Below are positions 15,881 through 27,315 of a stretch of DNA of 64,000 nt, one piece after another (position 1 is the stretch's first letter; every line of letters starts with the position of its first letter). The notes beneath the pieces were generated by a model, which was given only the letters and a program-made list of their open reading frames with translations, had not been told where the DNA came from and made no database searches. Position numbers and translations under genes: made by a program. Origin of the DNA: Allobrachymonas chironomi DSM 19884 (GTDB lineage: Bacteria; Pseudomonadota; Gammaproteobacteria; Burkholderiales; Burkholderiaceae_C); the NCBI RefSeq assembly GCF_000374625.1, contig NZ_KB894773.1, positions 1 to 64,000 of the forward strand, read 5' to 3'.

Positions 15881-16771
15881 TTACGCTGCGCAGATCATGG
15901 TGCCGTACGGCGTATCGGTCAGGATTTCCAGCAGCATGCTGTGCGGCACGCGGCCATCGATGATATGCACGGCATTGACGCCGCTGCGGGCGGCATCCAG
16001 CGCACCGGCAATCTTGGGCAGCATGCCACCGGAGATGGTGCCATCGGCACACAGGGCATCGATACGGGACGGCGTGAGCTCGGTCAGCAACTCCCCCTGC
16101 TTGTCGAGCACGCCGGGGATGTTGGTCAACATGAGCAGCTTTTCGGCATTCAGCGTCATCGCCAGATGCGAGGCCACCACATCGGCATTGATGTTGTAGC
16201 TCTCGTTGTGCTCTCCAAAACCGATCGGGCTGACCACCGGAATGAACTGGTCATCCTGCAGCGCCTTGACCACGCTGGGATCGATGGCCTCGATATCGCC
16301 CACCTGGCCCACGTCGTGCTCCATGGCCGGATCCTGTAAATCCTTCAGGCGCAGCTTGCGGGCGCGGATCATGGCACCGTCACGACCGGTCAGGCCCACG
16401 GCCTTGCCGCCGGCCTGGTTGATCAGGCCCACGATGTCCTGCTGCACCTCGCCACCCAGCACCCATTCCACCACTTCCATGGTCTCGGCATCGGTCACGC
16501 GCATGCCCTGGATGAAATGGCCTTCCTTGCCCAGGCGCTTGAGCGCGGTCTCGATCTGCGGACCGCCGCCATGCACTACCACCGGGTTGATGCCCACCAG
16601 CTTGAGCAGCACGATGTCTTCGGCAAAGGCTTTTTGCAGCGCCGGATCGGTCATGGCATTGCCGCCGTACTTGATCACCATGGTCTTGCCATGGAACTGG
16701 CGGATATAGGGTAGCGCCTGCGACAGCAGGTCGGCCTTGAGGGCGGGGGAGATGGGGGTGGTGTCGGTCAT
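15881..16771 (-). CDS. argB: Acetylglutamate kinase
   Basis: The 296-residue amino acid kinase phosphorylates N-acetyl-L-glutamate in arginine synthesis. It shows [10 protein letters not shown] (about 31-40), [10 protein letters not shown] (about 63-72), the glycine-rich [10 protein letters not shown] and the C-terminal kinase core MLPKIAGAL. The length and motifs are those of the ArgB family. Start choice rests on conservation of the N-terminus ([12 protein letters not shown]); no clear Shine-Dalgarno sequence is visible. It is a core chromosomal gene, which places the adjoining T4SS island on the chromosome. Confidence 0.96.
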   Translation of the reverse strand: MTDTTPISPALKADLLSQALPYIRQFHGKTMVIKYGGNAMTDPALQKAFAEDIVLLKLVGINPVVVHGGGPQIETALKRLGKEGHFIQGMRVTDAETMEVVEWVLGGEVQQDIVGLINQAGGKAVGLTGRDGAMIRARKLRLKDLQDPAMEHDVGQVGDIEAIDPSVVKALQDDQFIPVVSPIGFGEHNESYNINADVVASHLAMTLNAEKLLMLTNIPGVLDKQGELLTELTPSRIDALCADGTISGGMLPKIAGALDAARSGVNAVHIIDGRVPHSMLLEILTDTPYGTMICAA

Positions 16772-16832
16772 GATGATGGATCTGAAGCAAGAATAACGTC
16801 CAATTTAGCACAAGGGTACGGTATCTTCGTGG

Positions 16833-17381
16833 CTAGGCCAGATCCTGCAGTGCCAACCCTGCCTGGTCCTTGATCGAAAGTAGCGGTTGCCGAATGTCGC
16901 TGCACGTCAGCGGCCAGGCCACACCCACATCCGGATCATTCCAGGCCAGCGTGGCTTCATGCTGCGGCGCATAGTAATCGGTGGTCTTGTACAGGAATTC
17001 CGCCGTCTCGCTCAACACCAGAAAGCCATGTGCCAGGCCGGGCGGCACCCACAGCATGCGCTGGTTTTCTTCACTCAGCTCCAGGCCAAACCACTGGCCA
17101 AAGGTGGGCGACTCCTTGCGGATGTCCACCGCCACATCAAACACGCTGCCGCGCACCACGCGTACCAGCTTGCCCTGGGGTTGCTGCGTCTGGAAATGCA
17201 GGCCGCGCAGCACGCCCCGGGCGGACCGGGAGTGGTTGTCCTGCACAAATTGGTGGCGGGTACCGGTCAGCTCGTCAAACACGCGCTGGTTGAAGCTTTC
17301 CATGAAGAAGCCACGGGCATCGCCAAACACGCGCGGCTCCAGGATCAACACATCGGGAATGGAGGTGGGCAAGGCTTTCAT
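16833..17381 (-). CDS. rfbC: dTDP-4-dehydrorhamnose 3,5-epimerase
   Basis: The 182-residue cupin-fold epimerase carries out the third step of dTDP-L-rhamnose synthesis. It shows [20 protein letters not shown] (catalytic His of the LHFQ motif), [11 protein letters not shown] and the ending [12 protein letters not shown] typical of RfbC/RmlC. It is the last gene of the leftward galU-rfbBDAC operon, and its start overlaps the rfbA stop by four bases. Confidence 0.95.
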   Translation of the reverse strand: MKALPTSIPDVLILEPRVFGDARGFFMESFNQRVFDELTGTRHQFVQDNHSRSARGVLRGLHFQTQQPQGKLVRVVRGSVFDVAVDIRKESPTFGQWFGLELSEENQRMLWVPPGLAHGFLVLSETAEFLYKTTDYYAPQHEATLAWNDPDVGVAWPLTCSDIRQPLLSIKDQAGLALQDLA

Positions 17382-18268
17382 CGGGGCAATCCTTCTTTCA
17401 GCAGGCGCAGCAGGTACTGGCCGTAGCCATTCTTGCGCATCGGCTCTGCCAATTCCTGCAATTGGGCCGCATCGATATAGCCGTTGCGCCAGGCGATTTC
17501 TTCCGGGCAGGCGATTTTCAGGCCCTGGCGCTGCTCCAGCGTGGCAATGAACTGGCCGGCATCGAGCAGGCTTTCATGGGTGCCGGTATCGAGCCAGGCA
17601 TAGCCGCGCGTCATGATTTCCACATGCAGGCGGCCCTGCTCCAGGTAGGCCTGGTTGACGCTGGTGATTTCCAGCTCGCCACGGGCGCTGGGCCGGACCT
17701 GGCTGGCAATGTCCACCACCTGGTTGTCGTAAAAGTACAGGCCGGTGACAGCGTAGCTGGACTTGGGCTGCTGCGGCTTTTCCTCGATGCTGATAGCCTT
17801 GCCGGCGGCATCGAACTCCACCACGCCGTAGCGCTCCGGATCCTGCACATGGTAGGCAAAGACCGAGGCATCATCGGTACGTGCATGGGCCTGCAGCAGC
17901 AGGGTCACCAAATCATGGCCGTAGTAGATGTTGTCACCCAGCACCAGCGCCGAAGGGTGGTTGCCGATGAAATCCTTGCCGATCAGGAAAGCCTGCGCCA
18001 GACCATCCGGACTGGGCTGCACGGCGTACTGCAGGTTCAGCCCCCACTGGCCACCGTCGCCCAGCAGCTGCTGGAAGCGTGGCGTGTCCTGCGGCGTGGA
18101 AATGACCAGAATGTCGCGGATACCCGCCAGCATCAATGTGGTGAGCGGGTAATAAATCATGGGTTTGTCGTACACCGGCAGCAGTTGTTTGCTGATGGCC
18201 AGCGTAGCCGGGTGCAGGCGGGTGCCGGAGCCGCCCGCCAGGATGATGCCCTTGCGTGAGATAGTCAT
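17378..18268 (-). CDS. rfbA: Glucose-1-phosphate thymidylyltransferase
   Basis: The 296-residue nucleotidyltransferase makes dTDP-glucose from dTTP and glucose-1-phosphate. The N-terminal [20 protein letters not shown] and the central [12 protein letters not shown] identify RfbA/RmlA. It lies between rfbD (32 bases upstream) and rfbC (overlapping) in the dTDP-L-rhamnose operon. Confidence 0.96.
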   Translation of the reverse strand: MTISRKGIILAGGSGTRLHPATLAISKQLLPVYDKPMIYYPLTTLMLAGIRDILVISTPQDTPRFQQLLGDGGQWGLNLQYAVQPSPDGLAQAFLIGKDFIGNHPSALVLGDNIYYGHDLVTLLLQAHARTDDASVFAYHVQDPERYGVVEFDAAGKAISIEEKPQQPKSSYAVTGLYFYDNQVVDIASQVRPSARGELEITSVNQAYLEQGRLHVEIMTRGYAWLDTGTHESLLDAGQFIATLEQRQGLKIACPEEIAWRNGYIDAAQLQELAEPMRKNGYGQYLLRLLKEGLPR

Positions 18269-18300
18269 GGGGTTCTCTTGTGGTATTCAGGGGCCGGGTC

Positions 18301-19227
18301 TCAGCCCAGCACTTCTTCCAGCATGCGGTCCACGCCCTGCTGCCAGTCCGGCAGCGTCAGGCCAAACGCCTGCTGCAACTTGTGCGTGTCCAGGCGTGAG
18401 TTGAGCGGCCGCGTAGCTGCCACGGGGTAGGCGCTGGAGGGAATGGCGGTGACGGCTTCCGGAGCCACCTTAAGCGGCAGACCCTTGCGCCGTGCCACAT
18501 CCAGCACATGGCTGGCATAGCCATGCCAGCTGGTGCTGCCGCCAGCGGCCAGATGGTAGAGGCCGGTACAGCCGGTATCGCCACGCAGGTACTGCCGCAC
18601 GGCATGGGCGGTGACATCGGCGATCAGCTCGGCACCAGTGGGGGCACCCCACTGGTCGCTGATCACGCTGAGGCTATCGCGCTCCTGCGCCAGTCGCAGC
18701 ATGGTGCGGGCAAAGTTGCCGCCGCGTGCGGCATAGACCCAGCTGGTGCGGAAAATCAGGTGCCTGGCCGCGTGCTGGCGGATCAGGGCTTCTCCTGCCA
18801 GCTTGGTCTGGCCGTAGGCATTGAGCGGTGCGGTGGCATCGGTTTCCTGCCAGGACTGCTGGCCTGAGCCGTCAAACACGTAATCGGTGGAGTAATGCAC
18901 CAGCAGTGCGCCCAGACGGTCTGCCTCTTGGGCCAGCACGCCCATGGTGGTGGCATTGATGCGCTGCGCCAGCTCTGGCTCGCTTTCGGCCTTGTCTACT
19001 GCGGTGTAGGCAGCAGCATTGACGATGACGTTTGGCTGCAGCAGGCGCACGGTGGCGGCCAGGGCTTCGGGATCGGCCAGATCTCCGTACAACGGCTGAC
19101 CTTGCCAGACGGGATTGGCGACAGTATCACGCCCCAGGGCCCAGACCGTTCCCAGCGGAGCCAGGCTGCGCTGCAGTTCCCAGCCGACCTGGCCCTGTTT
19201 GCCCAATAGCAGGATGGTGGTGCCCAT
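18301..19227 (-). CDS. rfbD: dTDP-4-dehydrorhamnose reductase
   Basis: The 308-residue short-chain dehydrogenase carries out the last step to dTDP-L-rhamnose. It has the NAD(P)-binding motif LLGKQGQVGWEL, STDYVFDGS and the catalytic YGQTKLAGE (YxxxK). It is placed between rfbB (stop three bases upstream) and rfbA, as is common in rhamnose operons. Confidence 0.95.
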   Translation of the reverse strand: MGTTILLLGKQGQVGWELQRSLAPLGTVWALGRDTVANPVWQGQPLYGDLADPEALAATVRLLQPNVIVNAAAYTAVDKAESEPELAQRINATTMGVLAQEADRLGALLVHYSTDYVFDGSGQQSWQETDATAPLNAYGQTKLAGEALIRQHAARHLIFRTSWVYAARGGNFARTMLRLAQERDSLSVISDQWGAPTGAELIADVTAHAVRQYLRGDTGCTGLYHLAAGGSTSWHGYASHVLDVARRKGLPLKVAPEAVTAIPSSAYPVAATRPLNSRLDTHKLQQAFGLTLPDWQQGVDRMLEEVLG

Positions 19228-19230
19228 GGC

Positions 19231-20292
19231 TTACTCCTGCGTGTATTGCTTGCTGACCCACTCGCGGTAGGCACCGCTTTGCACATTGGCGACCCACTGC
19301 GGGTGGTCCAGGTACCACTGCACGGTTTTGGCAATGCCGGTGTCAAAGGTTTCTGCCGGTTTCCAGCCCAGTTCGCGTTCGATCTTGTGCGCGTCAATGG
19401 CGTAACGGCGGTCGTGGCCGGGGCGGTCGGTGACGTGGGTGATCTGTTCGGCGTAGCTGCGGCCATCGGCACGCGGGCGTAGCTGGTCCAGCAGACGGCA
19501 GATGGTGTGCACGATGTCGATATTGGGCTTTTCGTTCCAGCCGCCAACGTTGTAGGTTTCGCCCAGCTGGCCGGCCTCCAGCACGCGGCGGATGGCGCTG
19601 CAATGGTCTTTGACGTAGAGCCAGTCACGCACCTGCATGCCGTCACCGTAAACCGGCAGCGGTTTGCCGGCCAGGGCGTTGACGATCATGAGCGGGATCA
19701 GCTTTTCCGGGAAATGGTAGGGGCCGTAGTTGTTGCTGCAGTTGGTGGTGAGTACCGGCAGGCCGTAAGTGTGGTGGTAGGCGCGTACCAGATGATCACT
19801 GGCGGCCTTGCTGGCGCTGTAGGGGCTGTTGGGCTCGTAACGGTGCTGCTCGGTAAAGGCCGGGGCATCAGGTGCCAGGGTGCCGTAGACCTCGTCGGTG
19901 GAGACGTGCAGGAAGCGGAAGGCCTCCTTGGCCTGGCCCTGCAAGCCGTTGTAGTAGGCACGGGCGCATTCCAGCAGGTGAAAGGTGCCGACGATATTGG
20001 TCTGGATAAAGTCTTCCGGGCCGTGGATGGATCGGTCCACATGGCTTTCGGCGGCAAAGTTGAGGATGGCGCGTGGCTGGTGCTCGGCCAACAGGCGGCT
20101 GACCAGCTGCGCGTCACCGATATCGCCCTGCACGAAGAGGTGGCGTGGGTCATCCTGCACTGCAGCCAGGGTTTCGAGGTTACCGGCATAGGTCAGCTTG
20201 TCCAGGTTGAGGATGGGCTCGTTGTGCTGCGCCAGCCAGTCGAGAACGAAGTTGCCGCCGATGAAGCCGGCGCCGCCTGTGATCAGGATCAT
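19231..20292 (-). CDS. rfbB: dTDP-glucose 4,6-dehydratase
   Basis: The 353-residue extended SDR enzyme has [13 protein letters not shown] at the N-terminus, the active-site STDEVYG, and [15 protein letters not shown] with the catalytic Tyr and Lys. It converts dTDP-glucose to dTDP-4-keto-6-deoxyglucose. It follows galU by 27 bases in the leftward nucleotide-sugar operon. Confidence 0.96.
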   Translation of the reverse strand: MILITGGAGFIGGNFVLDWLAQHNEPILNLDKLTYAGNLETLAAVQDDPRHLFVQGDIGDAQLVSRLLAEHQPRAILNFAAESHVDRSIHGPEDFIQTNIVGTFHLLECARAYYNGLQGQAKEAFRFLHVSTDEVYGTLAPDAPAFTEQHRYEPNSPYSASKAASDHLVRAYHHTYGLPVLTTNCSNNYGPYHFPEKLIPLMIVNALAGKPLPVYGDGMQVRDWLYVKDHCSAIRRVLEAGQLGETYNVGGWNEKPNIDIVHTICRLLDQLRPRADGRSYAEQITHVTDRPGHDRRYAIDAHKIERELGWKPAETFDTGIAKTVQWYLDHPQWVANVQSGAYREWVSKQYTQE

Positions 20293-20319
20293 GAAATTTC
20301 CTTGCCGCCCATTGTGAGC

Positions 20320-21195
20320 TTACTGGCAATTGTCCTTCAGCCAGGCGCTGAAACCTTCGCCCATTTCGGGGTGCTGACGCGCCAGGTCCACCGTGGCCTG
20401 GAGGAAGCCCTGCTTGCTGCCGCAATCGTAACGCTTGCCCTGGTAGCGAAAGGCAAATACGCGCTCACGGCGCAGCAGCGAGGCGATGGCATCGGTGAGC
20501 TGGATTTCACCACCCACGCCGGTTTGCTGACTGGCGATTTCGGCAAAGATGCCGGGGGTGAGGATGTAGCGGCCAGCCACGGCCAGGGTGCTGGGTGCCT
20601 GTTCGGGCGCGGGCTTTTCGACGATGGCGTTGACATCCACCATCTGCGGGTTGACCTCGGTGCCGGCGACGATGCCGTACTTGCGCGTGTCTTCACGCGG
20701 CACGTCTTGCACTGCCAAAATGCTGGTGCGCCATTCGTTGAACTGCTCCACCATCTGCGACATGATGGACGGCTGGCCCACCATCAGGTCATCGGCCAGC
20801 AGCACGGCGAACGGGTCATTGCCCACCAGCTCGCGCGCGCACAGCACGGCATGGCCCAGGCCCAGGGCGCGATGCTGGCGTACGTAGACGCACTGCATGT
20901 CGTCGGGCTTGATGCTGCGCACCAGCTGGAGCAGCTCGCGCTTGCCGGCGGCTTCCAGCTCCGACTCCAGCTCATAAGCGGTATCGAAATGGTCTTCAAT
21001 AGAGCGCTTGGTGCGGCCGGTGACGAAGATCATCTGGCGGATACCGGCCTCATAGGCTTCCTCTACCGCGTACTGGATCAGCGGCTTGTCTACCACGGTC
21101 AGCATTTCCTTGGGGCTGGCCTTGGTGGCAGGGAGGAAGCGGGTGCCGAGGCCGGCGATGGGGAAGACGGCTTTCTTGATGCTGGAAGGGTTCAT
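20320..21195 (-). CDS. galU: UTP-glucose-1-phosphate uridylyltransferase
   Basis: The 291-residue enzyme makes UDP-glucose. It shows the N-terminal [18 protein letters not shown] and [19 protein letters not shown] of GalU, plus the central VLLADDLM. The ATG at 21195 was preferred over an extension to 21246 because it matches the family N-terminus and has AGGAA upstream. It heads the leftward galU-rfbBDAC operon and diverges from the UDP-sugar dehydrogenase gene. Confidence 0.95.
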   Translation of the reverse strand: MNPSSIKKAVFPIAGLGTRFLPATKASPKEMLTVVDKPLIQYAVEEAYEAGIRQMIFVTGRTKRSIEDHFDTAYELESELEAAGKRELLQLVRSIKPDDMQCVYVRQHRALGLGHAVLCARELVGNDPFAVLLADDLMVGQPSIMSQMVEQFNEWRTSILAVQDVPREDTRKYGIVAGTEVNPQMVDVNAIVEKPAPEQAPSTLAVAGRYILTPGIFAEIASQQTGVGGEIQLTDAIASLLRRERVFAFRYQGKRYDCGSKQGFLQATVDLARQHPEMGEGFSAWLKDNCQ

Positions 21196-21224
21196 GTTCC
21201 TAATCTGCAGTTCATGCTGGCAAG

Positions 21225-21243
21225 CCGATCCGATACGGTTCGG
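21225..21243. promoter_or_regulatory. Imperfect palindrome upstream of galU
   Basis: CCGATCCG-ATA-CGGTTCGG is an inverted repeat with seven of eight bases paired, centred about 39 bases before the galU start. Its symmetry and position suggest an operator for the galU-rfb operon, but no known regulator site is recognised. Confidence 0.25.
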
Positions 21244-21382
21244 CAAATACGCGAATGTATGTCAGTCCTGTGTCGTATGCATGACGAACACACCCACTCC
21301 GCTGGACATGTCTGGATGATACCCCCATGCGCTGCTTCCGGCTGGCGTCTCTCCCCACACCCCGCCGAATCCTGACCAGTCC

Positions 21383-21388
21383 TATAAT
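21383..21388 (+). promoter_or_regulatory. Candidate -10 box for the UDP-sugar dehydrogenase gene
   Basis: A consensus TATAAT lies 34 bases before the GTG start at 21422, in the 226-base divergent region between galU and this gene. No good -35 box is visible at the right distance, so the promoter may depend on an activator. Confidence 0.4.
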
Positions 21389-21421
21389 TCATCCTACTTT
21401 CCTGCACTTACCAGATCCAAC

Positions 21422-22750
21422 GTGGCCCCTACTTCCTTTCCCCTCGCCATCATCGGCCTAGGCTACGTTGGCCTGCCCCTGGCCGTCGAATTCGGCCGTC
21501 ACCAGCCGGTCATCGGCTTTGACATCAACACCCACCGCATCGCCGAACTGCAGTCCGGCCACGACAGCACGCTGGAGGCATCGCCCGAACAACTGCAGGC
21601 CGCCACCCAGCTGCGCTACACCAGCCACCCGGCTGATCTGCAGGAATGCCGCATCTTCATTGTCACCGTACCCACGCCGGTAGACGACACCAACAACCCG
21701 GATTTGACCCCGCTGATCAAGGCCAGCCAGACCATTGGCCAGGTGCTCAAGCCAGGCGATATCGTCATCTACGAATCCACCGTCTACCCCGGCGCCACCG
21801 AGGAAGTCTGCGTACCCGCGCTGGAACAGGCCTCCGGCCTGCGCTACATCCATGCCGGCAACGAAAACGAGGTCGATCCTGCCCAGGGCTTCTACTGCGG
21901 CTACAGCCCCGAACGCATCAACCCCGGCGACAAGGTCAACACCCTCACCAAGATCAGGAAAATCACCAGCGGCAGCACCCCGGCCATCGCCAAGGCGGTC
22001 GATGATCTGTACGCGGGCATCATCACAGCCGGCACCTATCCCGCCAGCAGCATCAAGGTCGCCGAAGCCGCCAAGGTCATCGAAAACACCCAGCGCGACC
22101 TCAACATCGCCTTTGTCAACGAACTCTCCGTGCTATTCGCCCGCCTCGGCATCGACACCGTAGAAGTGCTCGAAGCCGCCGGCAGCAAGTGGAACTTCCT
22201 GCCCTTCCGCCCCGGCCTGGTCGGCGGCCACTGCATTGGCGTGGACCCCTACTACCTCACCCACAAGGCCCAGGCCGTCGGCTACAACCCGCAAGTCATC
22301 CTGGCCGGCCGCCGCATCAACGACAACATGGCGCGCTACGTGGCACGCAACACCATCAAGCTGATGCTGCAACAGGGCATGGACGCCCCGCGCTGCAAGG
22401 TCGGCATCCTCGGCATCACCTTCAAGGAAAACTGCCCCGACATCCGCAACAGCAAGGTCGTGGACATGGTGCGCGAATTCCAGGCCTGGGGCATGCAGGT
22501 CGTAGTCAGCGACCCGGTCGCCGACCCGGACGAAGTCCGCCACGAATACGGCATCGACCTGCAGACCATAGATGCCGAGCATCCCGTGGACGTACTGGTG
22601 GTGGCCGTGGGCCACGGCAGCTACCGCGCCATGACACCTGCCGACCTGCGCCCGCTGTGCCGTGGCGAGCAGCCGATTCTGGCGGATGTGAAGAGCTTGT
22701 ATGACCGGCATGTGGCGGGGGCGCAGGGGTTTGCCGTGTTTCGGCTGTAA
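21422..22750 (+). CDS. UDP-N-acetyl-hexosamine 6-dehydrogenase (TviB/WbpA/WbpO type)
   Basis: The 442-residue NAD-dependent nucleotide-sugar dehydrogenase starts at GTG 21422. It has the Rossmann motif IIGLGYVGLPLAVEFG, STVYPGATEEVCVP, and the catalytic Cys in RPGLVGGHCIGVDPYYL. The overall sequence is of the Vi-antigen TviB/WbpO branch that oxidises UDP-GlcNAc or UDP-GalNAc to the uronic acid. With wbpB-D-E downstream, UDP-GlcNAc is the likely substrate, giving UDP-GlcNAcA for the diacetamido-uronic acid path. It is separated from those genes by an Abi_2 pseudogene. The exact sugar specificity is inferred. Confidence 0.88.
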   Translation: MAPTSFPLAIIGLGYVGLPLAVEFGRHQPVIGFDINTHRIAELQSGHDSTLEASPEQLQAATQLRYTSHPADLQECRIFIVTVPTPVDDTNNPDLTPLIKASQTIGQVLKPGDIVIYESTVYPGATEEVCVPALEQASGLRYIHAGNENEVDPAQGFYCGYSPERINPGDKVNTLTKIRKITSGSTPAIAKAVDDLYAGIITAGTYPASSIKVAEAAKVIENTQRDLNIAFVNELSVLFARLGIDTVEVLEAAGSKWNFLPFRPGLVGGHCIGVDPYYLTHKAQAVGYNPQVILAGRRINDNMARYVARNTIKLMLQQGMDAPRCKVGILGITFKENCPDIRNSKVVDMVREFQAWGMQVVVSDPVADPDEVRHEYGIDLQTIDAEHPVDVLVVAVGHGSYRAMTPADLRPLCRGEQPILADVKSLYDRHVAGAQGFAVFRL

Positions 22751-22754
22751 GACC

Positions 22755-23164
22755 GTGCCCTACACCAAGCCCTGGAAAAGCTACGATGAGCAGCTTCAAC
22801 TGCTCATCAGCCGGGGCATGCTGGTATCGGATATGGACCGTGGAGCCTGAACTACCTGCGCAACGTCTGCGCCCACCACAGCAGGCTGTGGAACCGCAAC
22901 ATCATCGATCAACCCAAACTACCTTCTGCCAAGGAATTGGCCTGGACCACCAACTTTGCCGCGGACACGCATGCGCAAGCACGCTGCTTCATGCTCCTTA
23001 AGATGACCTGCCATCTTCTCAAGGAGGTCAACCCGCGATCCAGCTGGCCTGAACGCATACAGACACACTTGCTGACCTTTCCCAGCCTGCAGCATCTTGA
23101 CATCAATCTGGCAGGTATGGGGGCGCCAGCCAACTGGCAAGCCATCTGGAACATGCAGACGTAA
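22755..23164 (+). pseudogene. Remnant of an Abi_2 (AbiD/AbiF-like) abortive infection gene
   Basis: Two pieces of one Abi_2-type protein are joined by a large internal deletion. The first (GTG at 22755 to a stop at 22848-22850) reads VPYTKPWKSYDEQLQLLISR, the usual N-terminus of the family. The second, in another frame from 22847 to 23164, reads LNYLRNVCAHHSRLWNRNII and runs to a normal end, matching the conserved C-terminal RN.CAHH.RLWNR motif. About 180 central residues are missing and the frames disagree, so no functional product is expected. It lies inside the glycan locus, between the dehydrogenase and wbpB, and indicates past phage-defence gene insertion and decay. Confidence 0.8.
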
Positions 23165-23212
23165 AAAAACCCCTCAGCAACTCATCTGCAAAGCAGACTC
23201 GCCGAGAGGGGC
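23163..23212 (-). terminator. Terminator-like hairpin after the Abi_2 remnant
   Basis: The stem CCCCTC (23170-23175) pairs with GAGGGG (23206-23211) around a long loop, with seven A bases on the left side, so it reads as a terminator on the minus strand. No minus-strand gene leads into it, and it could be a relic of the inserted element. Only weakly supported. Confidence 0.35.
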
Positions 23213-23316
23213 CGTGTTGCATCCATTATACCCTTAGGCATCCAACCACCAGGCAAAAATATGTGCCAAACACGCCATGTGCACGTGAATTGCAAAGCCC
23301 TGCTTCGCCCAATTGA

Positions 23317-24866
<1,550 letters not shown>

Positions 24867-24872
24867 CACACC

Positions 24873-25967
24873 ATGGACTTCATCGACCTCAAAACCCAAT
24901 ACGCCGCCCTGCGCGACCCGATCCAGCAGCGCATGCAACGCGTACTCGACCACGGCCAGTACATCATGGGCCCCGAAGTGGCCGAACTGGAAACGGCCCT
25001 GGCTGCACGCACCGGCACCGCCCACTGCATCACCGTCAGCAGCGGCACCGAAGCCCTGCTGATCAGCCTGATGGCGCTGGGCATCCAGCCTGGTGACGAA
25101 GTCATCACCACGCCCTTCACCTTTGCCGCCACCGCCGAGGTCATCGCCCTGCTGGGTGCGGTGCCGGTGTGGGTGGATGTGGAAGAGGATACCGGCCTGA
25201 TCGATGCCAACCTGATCGAGGCCGCCATCACGCCGAAGACCAAGGCCATCATGCCGGTCAGCCTGTATGGCCAGGTGCCGGACATGGACGCCATCAATGC
25301 GATCGCCGCCGCGCACGGGAATCTGCCCGTGATCGAGGATGCGGCGCAGAGTTTTGGCGCCCGCTACCATGGCCGCGAAAGCTGCAACCTGAGCACCTTT
25401 GGCTGCACCAGCTTCTTCCCGAGCAAGCCGCTGGGCTGCTATGGCGATGGCGGCGCCATCTTCACGCACGATGACGCGCTGGCACAGGCCTGCCGCGAGA
25501 TCCGCATCCACGGCCAGAGCAAGCGCTACACCCACACCCGCATCGGCGTGGGCGGTCGCATGGACACGCTGCAGTGCGCCATCGTGCTGGCCAAGCTGGA
25601 TCGCTTTGCATGGGAAGTGCAGCAGCGCATGCAGCTGGGCCAGGCCTACAACGCCCTGTGCGATGCCGCCGGCATCACGCGCATGCAGCAGCGCGAGGGC
25701 CGCACCAGCGTGTTTGCGCAATACACCGTGCGCGTACCGCAGCGCGAGCAGTTGCAGGAACGGCTCAAGGCTGCCGGGATTCCCACTGCCGTGCACTATC
25801 CGATCCCGATGAACCAGCAGCCTGCCTACCAGGGCCTGTGTGACCGCCCGACGCCCGTGGCAGATCGCCTGGCGACCGAGGTGATGAGCTTGCCGATGAG
25901 TGCGGATCTGTCGCGGGAACAGCAGACGCTGGTGATGCAGGCGCTGGTGGCAGCGCTGACCGCCTGA
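24873..25967 (+). CDS. wbpE: UDP-2-acetamido-3-oxo-glucuronate aminotransferase (WbpE)
   Basis: The 364-residue DegT/DnrJ/EryC1/StrS aminotransferase has the PLP lysine in TSFFPSKPLGCYGDGGA and SSGTEALLISLMALGI near residue 56. The start MDFIDLKTQYAALRDPIQ is typical of WbpE. It transfers an amino group to C3 in the GlcNAc3NAcA pathway, between WbpB and WbpD. Together with the dehydrogenase at 21422 the pathway to UDP-GlcNAc3NAcA is complete; the WbpI epimerase that would give the manno form is not in the window. Confidence 0.92.
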   Translation: MDFIDLKTQYAALRDPIQQRMQRVLDHGQYIMGPEVAELETALAARTGTAHCITVSSGTEALLISLMALGIQPGDEVITTPFTFAATAEVIALLGAVPVWVDVEEDTGLIDANLIEAAITPKTKAIMPVSLYGQVPDMDAINAIAAAHGNLPVIEDAAQSFGARYHGRESCNLSTFGCTSFFPSKPLGCYGDGGAIFTHDDALAQACREIRIHGQSKRYTHTRIGVGGRMDTLQCAIVLAKLDRFAWEVQQRMQLGQAYNALCDAAGITRMQQREGRTSVFAQYTVRVPQREQLQERLKAAGIPTAVHYPIPMNQQPAYQGLCDRPTPVADRLATEVMSLPMSADLSREQQTLVMQALVAALTA

Positions 25968-25971
25968 GTCC

Positions 25972-27285
25972 GTGACCCTGCTCCGCGCCACTCTCACCCT
26001 GCTGGCCGGCGGCGCACTGGCGCAGCTGATTCCGCTGCTGCTGGGACCGCTGATCACGCGGCTGTTCACGCCGGAGGCATTTGGCCTGTTTACCAGCTTC
26101 AGCACCATTGCCGCCACGGTGGCCGTGGTGGCCTGTGCGCGCTACGAGTTTGCGCTACCGATGGTGCGTGACGGACGAGAGGCACGCGCGCTGCTGGCGC
26201 TGTGCCTGCGCATTGGCCTGATCGTGCTGTTGCTGTGCCTGCCGCTGGCCTGGGCGCTGCATGCGCTGGGCTATCTGCCCTTGCCGCAGCTGCTGCCGCT
26301 GGCCGTGCTGACGGTCGGCGCGCTGCAGCTGCTGACCCTGTGGAGCAACCGGGCGCACCGTTTCCGTGCCCTGGCGCTGGCACGGGTGCTGCAGTACGGC
26401 GGCACTGCCGTGCTGCAGGTGGCGCTGGGTTATGCGTTGTGGCTGCAGGCGCGGGCACCTGCCGGGTCGGAGCAGGCCTGGGCGCTGGTGGCGGCACCGA
26501 TAGCGGCGGCGCTGGTCGCCTGCCTGGTGCTGCTGCGCCCGACGCCCGAAGGCGGCTGGCGTGGCGTGCTGCCGGGATCGGCCGATACCGCCCTGCAGTC
26601 CGACATGCGCCAGGCGGCGCGTACGCACCGCGATTTTCCGCTGCTCAACACACCGCACGCCTTTCTGGGCACGCTGCAGGATGCGGTGGCGGTGGCGCTG
26701 CTGATCGCCTGGACAGGCGAGGCGGCGGCCGGCTTCTGGGGCCTGGCGCTACGCTATCTGAAAGCACCGGCAACGCTGGTGGGCAGTGCGGTATCGCAGG
26801 CGTTGTACCCGCGCCTGGCCAACGCCCAGCCCGAAGCGGCGCGCCGTGCCGTGCGCCAGGTGATGCTGTTGCTGGCCGCCATGGGCAGCGTGCTGATGCT
26901 GGTGCTGATGCTGGCCGGGCCCTGGCTGTTCGTGACCGTGTTTGGCCCGCAGTGGAGCGAAGCCGGCGAACTGGCACGGGCGCTGGCCCCGTATATCGCC
27001 GCGCATTTTGTGGCCGCGCCGCTGGCGGTCGTCACCATGGCCTGGAAGGCGCAGCGATGGGCGTTTCGCTGGGCACTGGTCGGGCAGGCGGCGTTTGTGC
27101 TGGCGCTGGCGCTGGGTCTGCAGTTCGGCGGCCTGATTGCCGGCGGCTGGGCGGTATCGGCGGCCATGGTGCTCTACTTTGGCATCTACTTCTGGCGGCT
27201 GGCCTTCTGGCGCGATATTCCGGCCCCCGAACCCCAGGATCCGGCAGACCCCGGCGTGCGTGAACTGGTGGAAGAACAGCCCTGA
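25972..27285 (+). CDS. Lipopolysaccharide/oligosaccharide flippase (Wzx-like, PST family)
   Basis: The 437-residue integral membrane protein has about twelve hydrophobic segments. It begins LRATLTLLAGGALAQLIPLL and PLITRLFTPEAFGLFTSFST, the standard start of polysaccharide-type flippases. It would move the undecaprenyl-linked oligosaccharide across the inner membrane. The start is GTG at 25972, four bases after wbpE; no ATG is close by. High GC and many Ala/Leu codons are as in the neighbours. Confidence 0.88.
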   Translation: MTLLRATLTLLAGGALAQLIPLLLGPLITRLFTPEAFGLFTSFSTIAATVAVVACARYEFALPMVRDGREARALLALCLRIGLIVLLLCLPLAWALHALGYLPLPQLLPLAVLTVGALQLLTLWSNRAHRFRALALARVLQYGGTAVLQVALGYALWLQARAPAGSEQAWALVAAPIAAALVACLVLLRPTPEGGWRGVLPGSADTALQSDMRQAARTHRDFPLLNTPHAFLGTLQDAVAVALLIAWTGEAAAGFWGLALRYLKAPATLVGSAVSQALYPRLANAQPEAARRAVRQVMLLLAAMGSVLMLVLMLAGPWLFVTVFGPQWSEAGELARALAPYIAAHFVAAPLAVVTMAWKAQRWAFRWALVGQAAFVLALALGLQFGGLIAGGWAVSAAMVLYFGIYFWRLAFWRDIPAPEPQDPADPGVRELVEEQP

Positions 27286-27315
27286 TGCCGCCGCATCGGG
27301 GACAATAGCGCCTGC

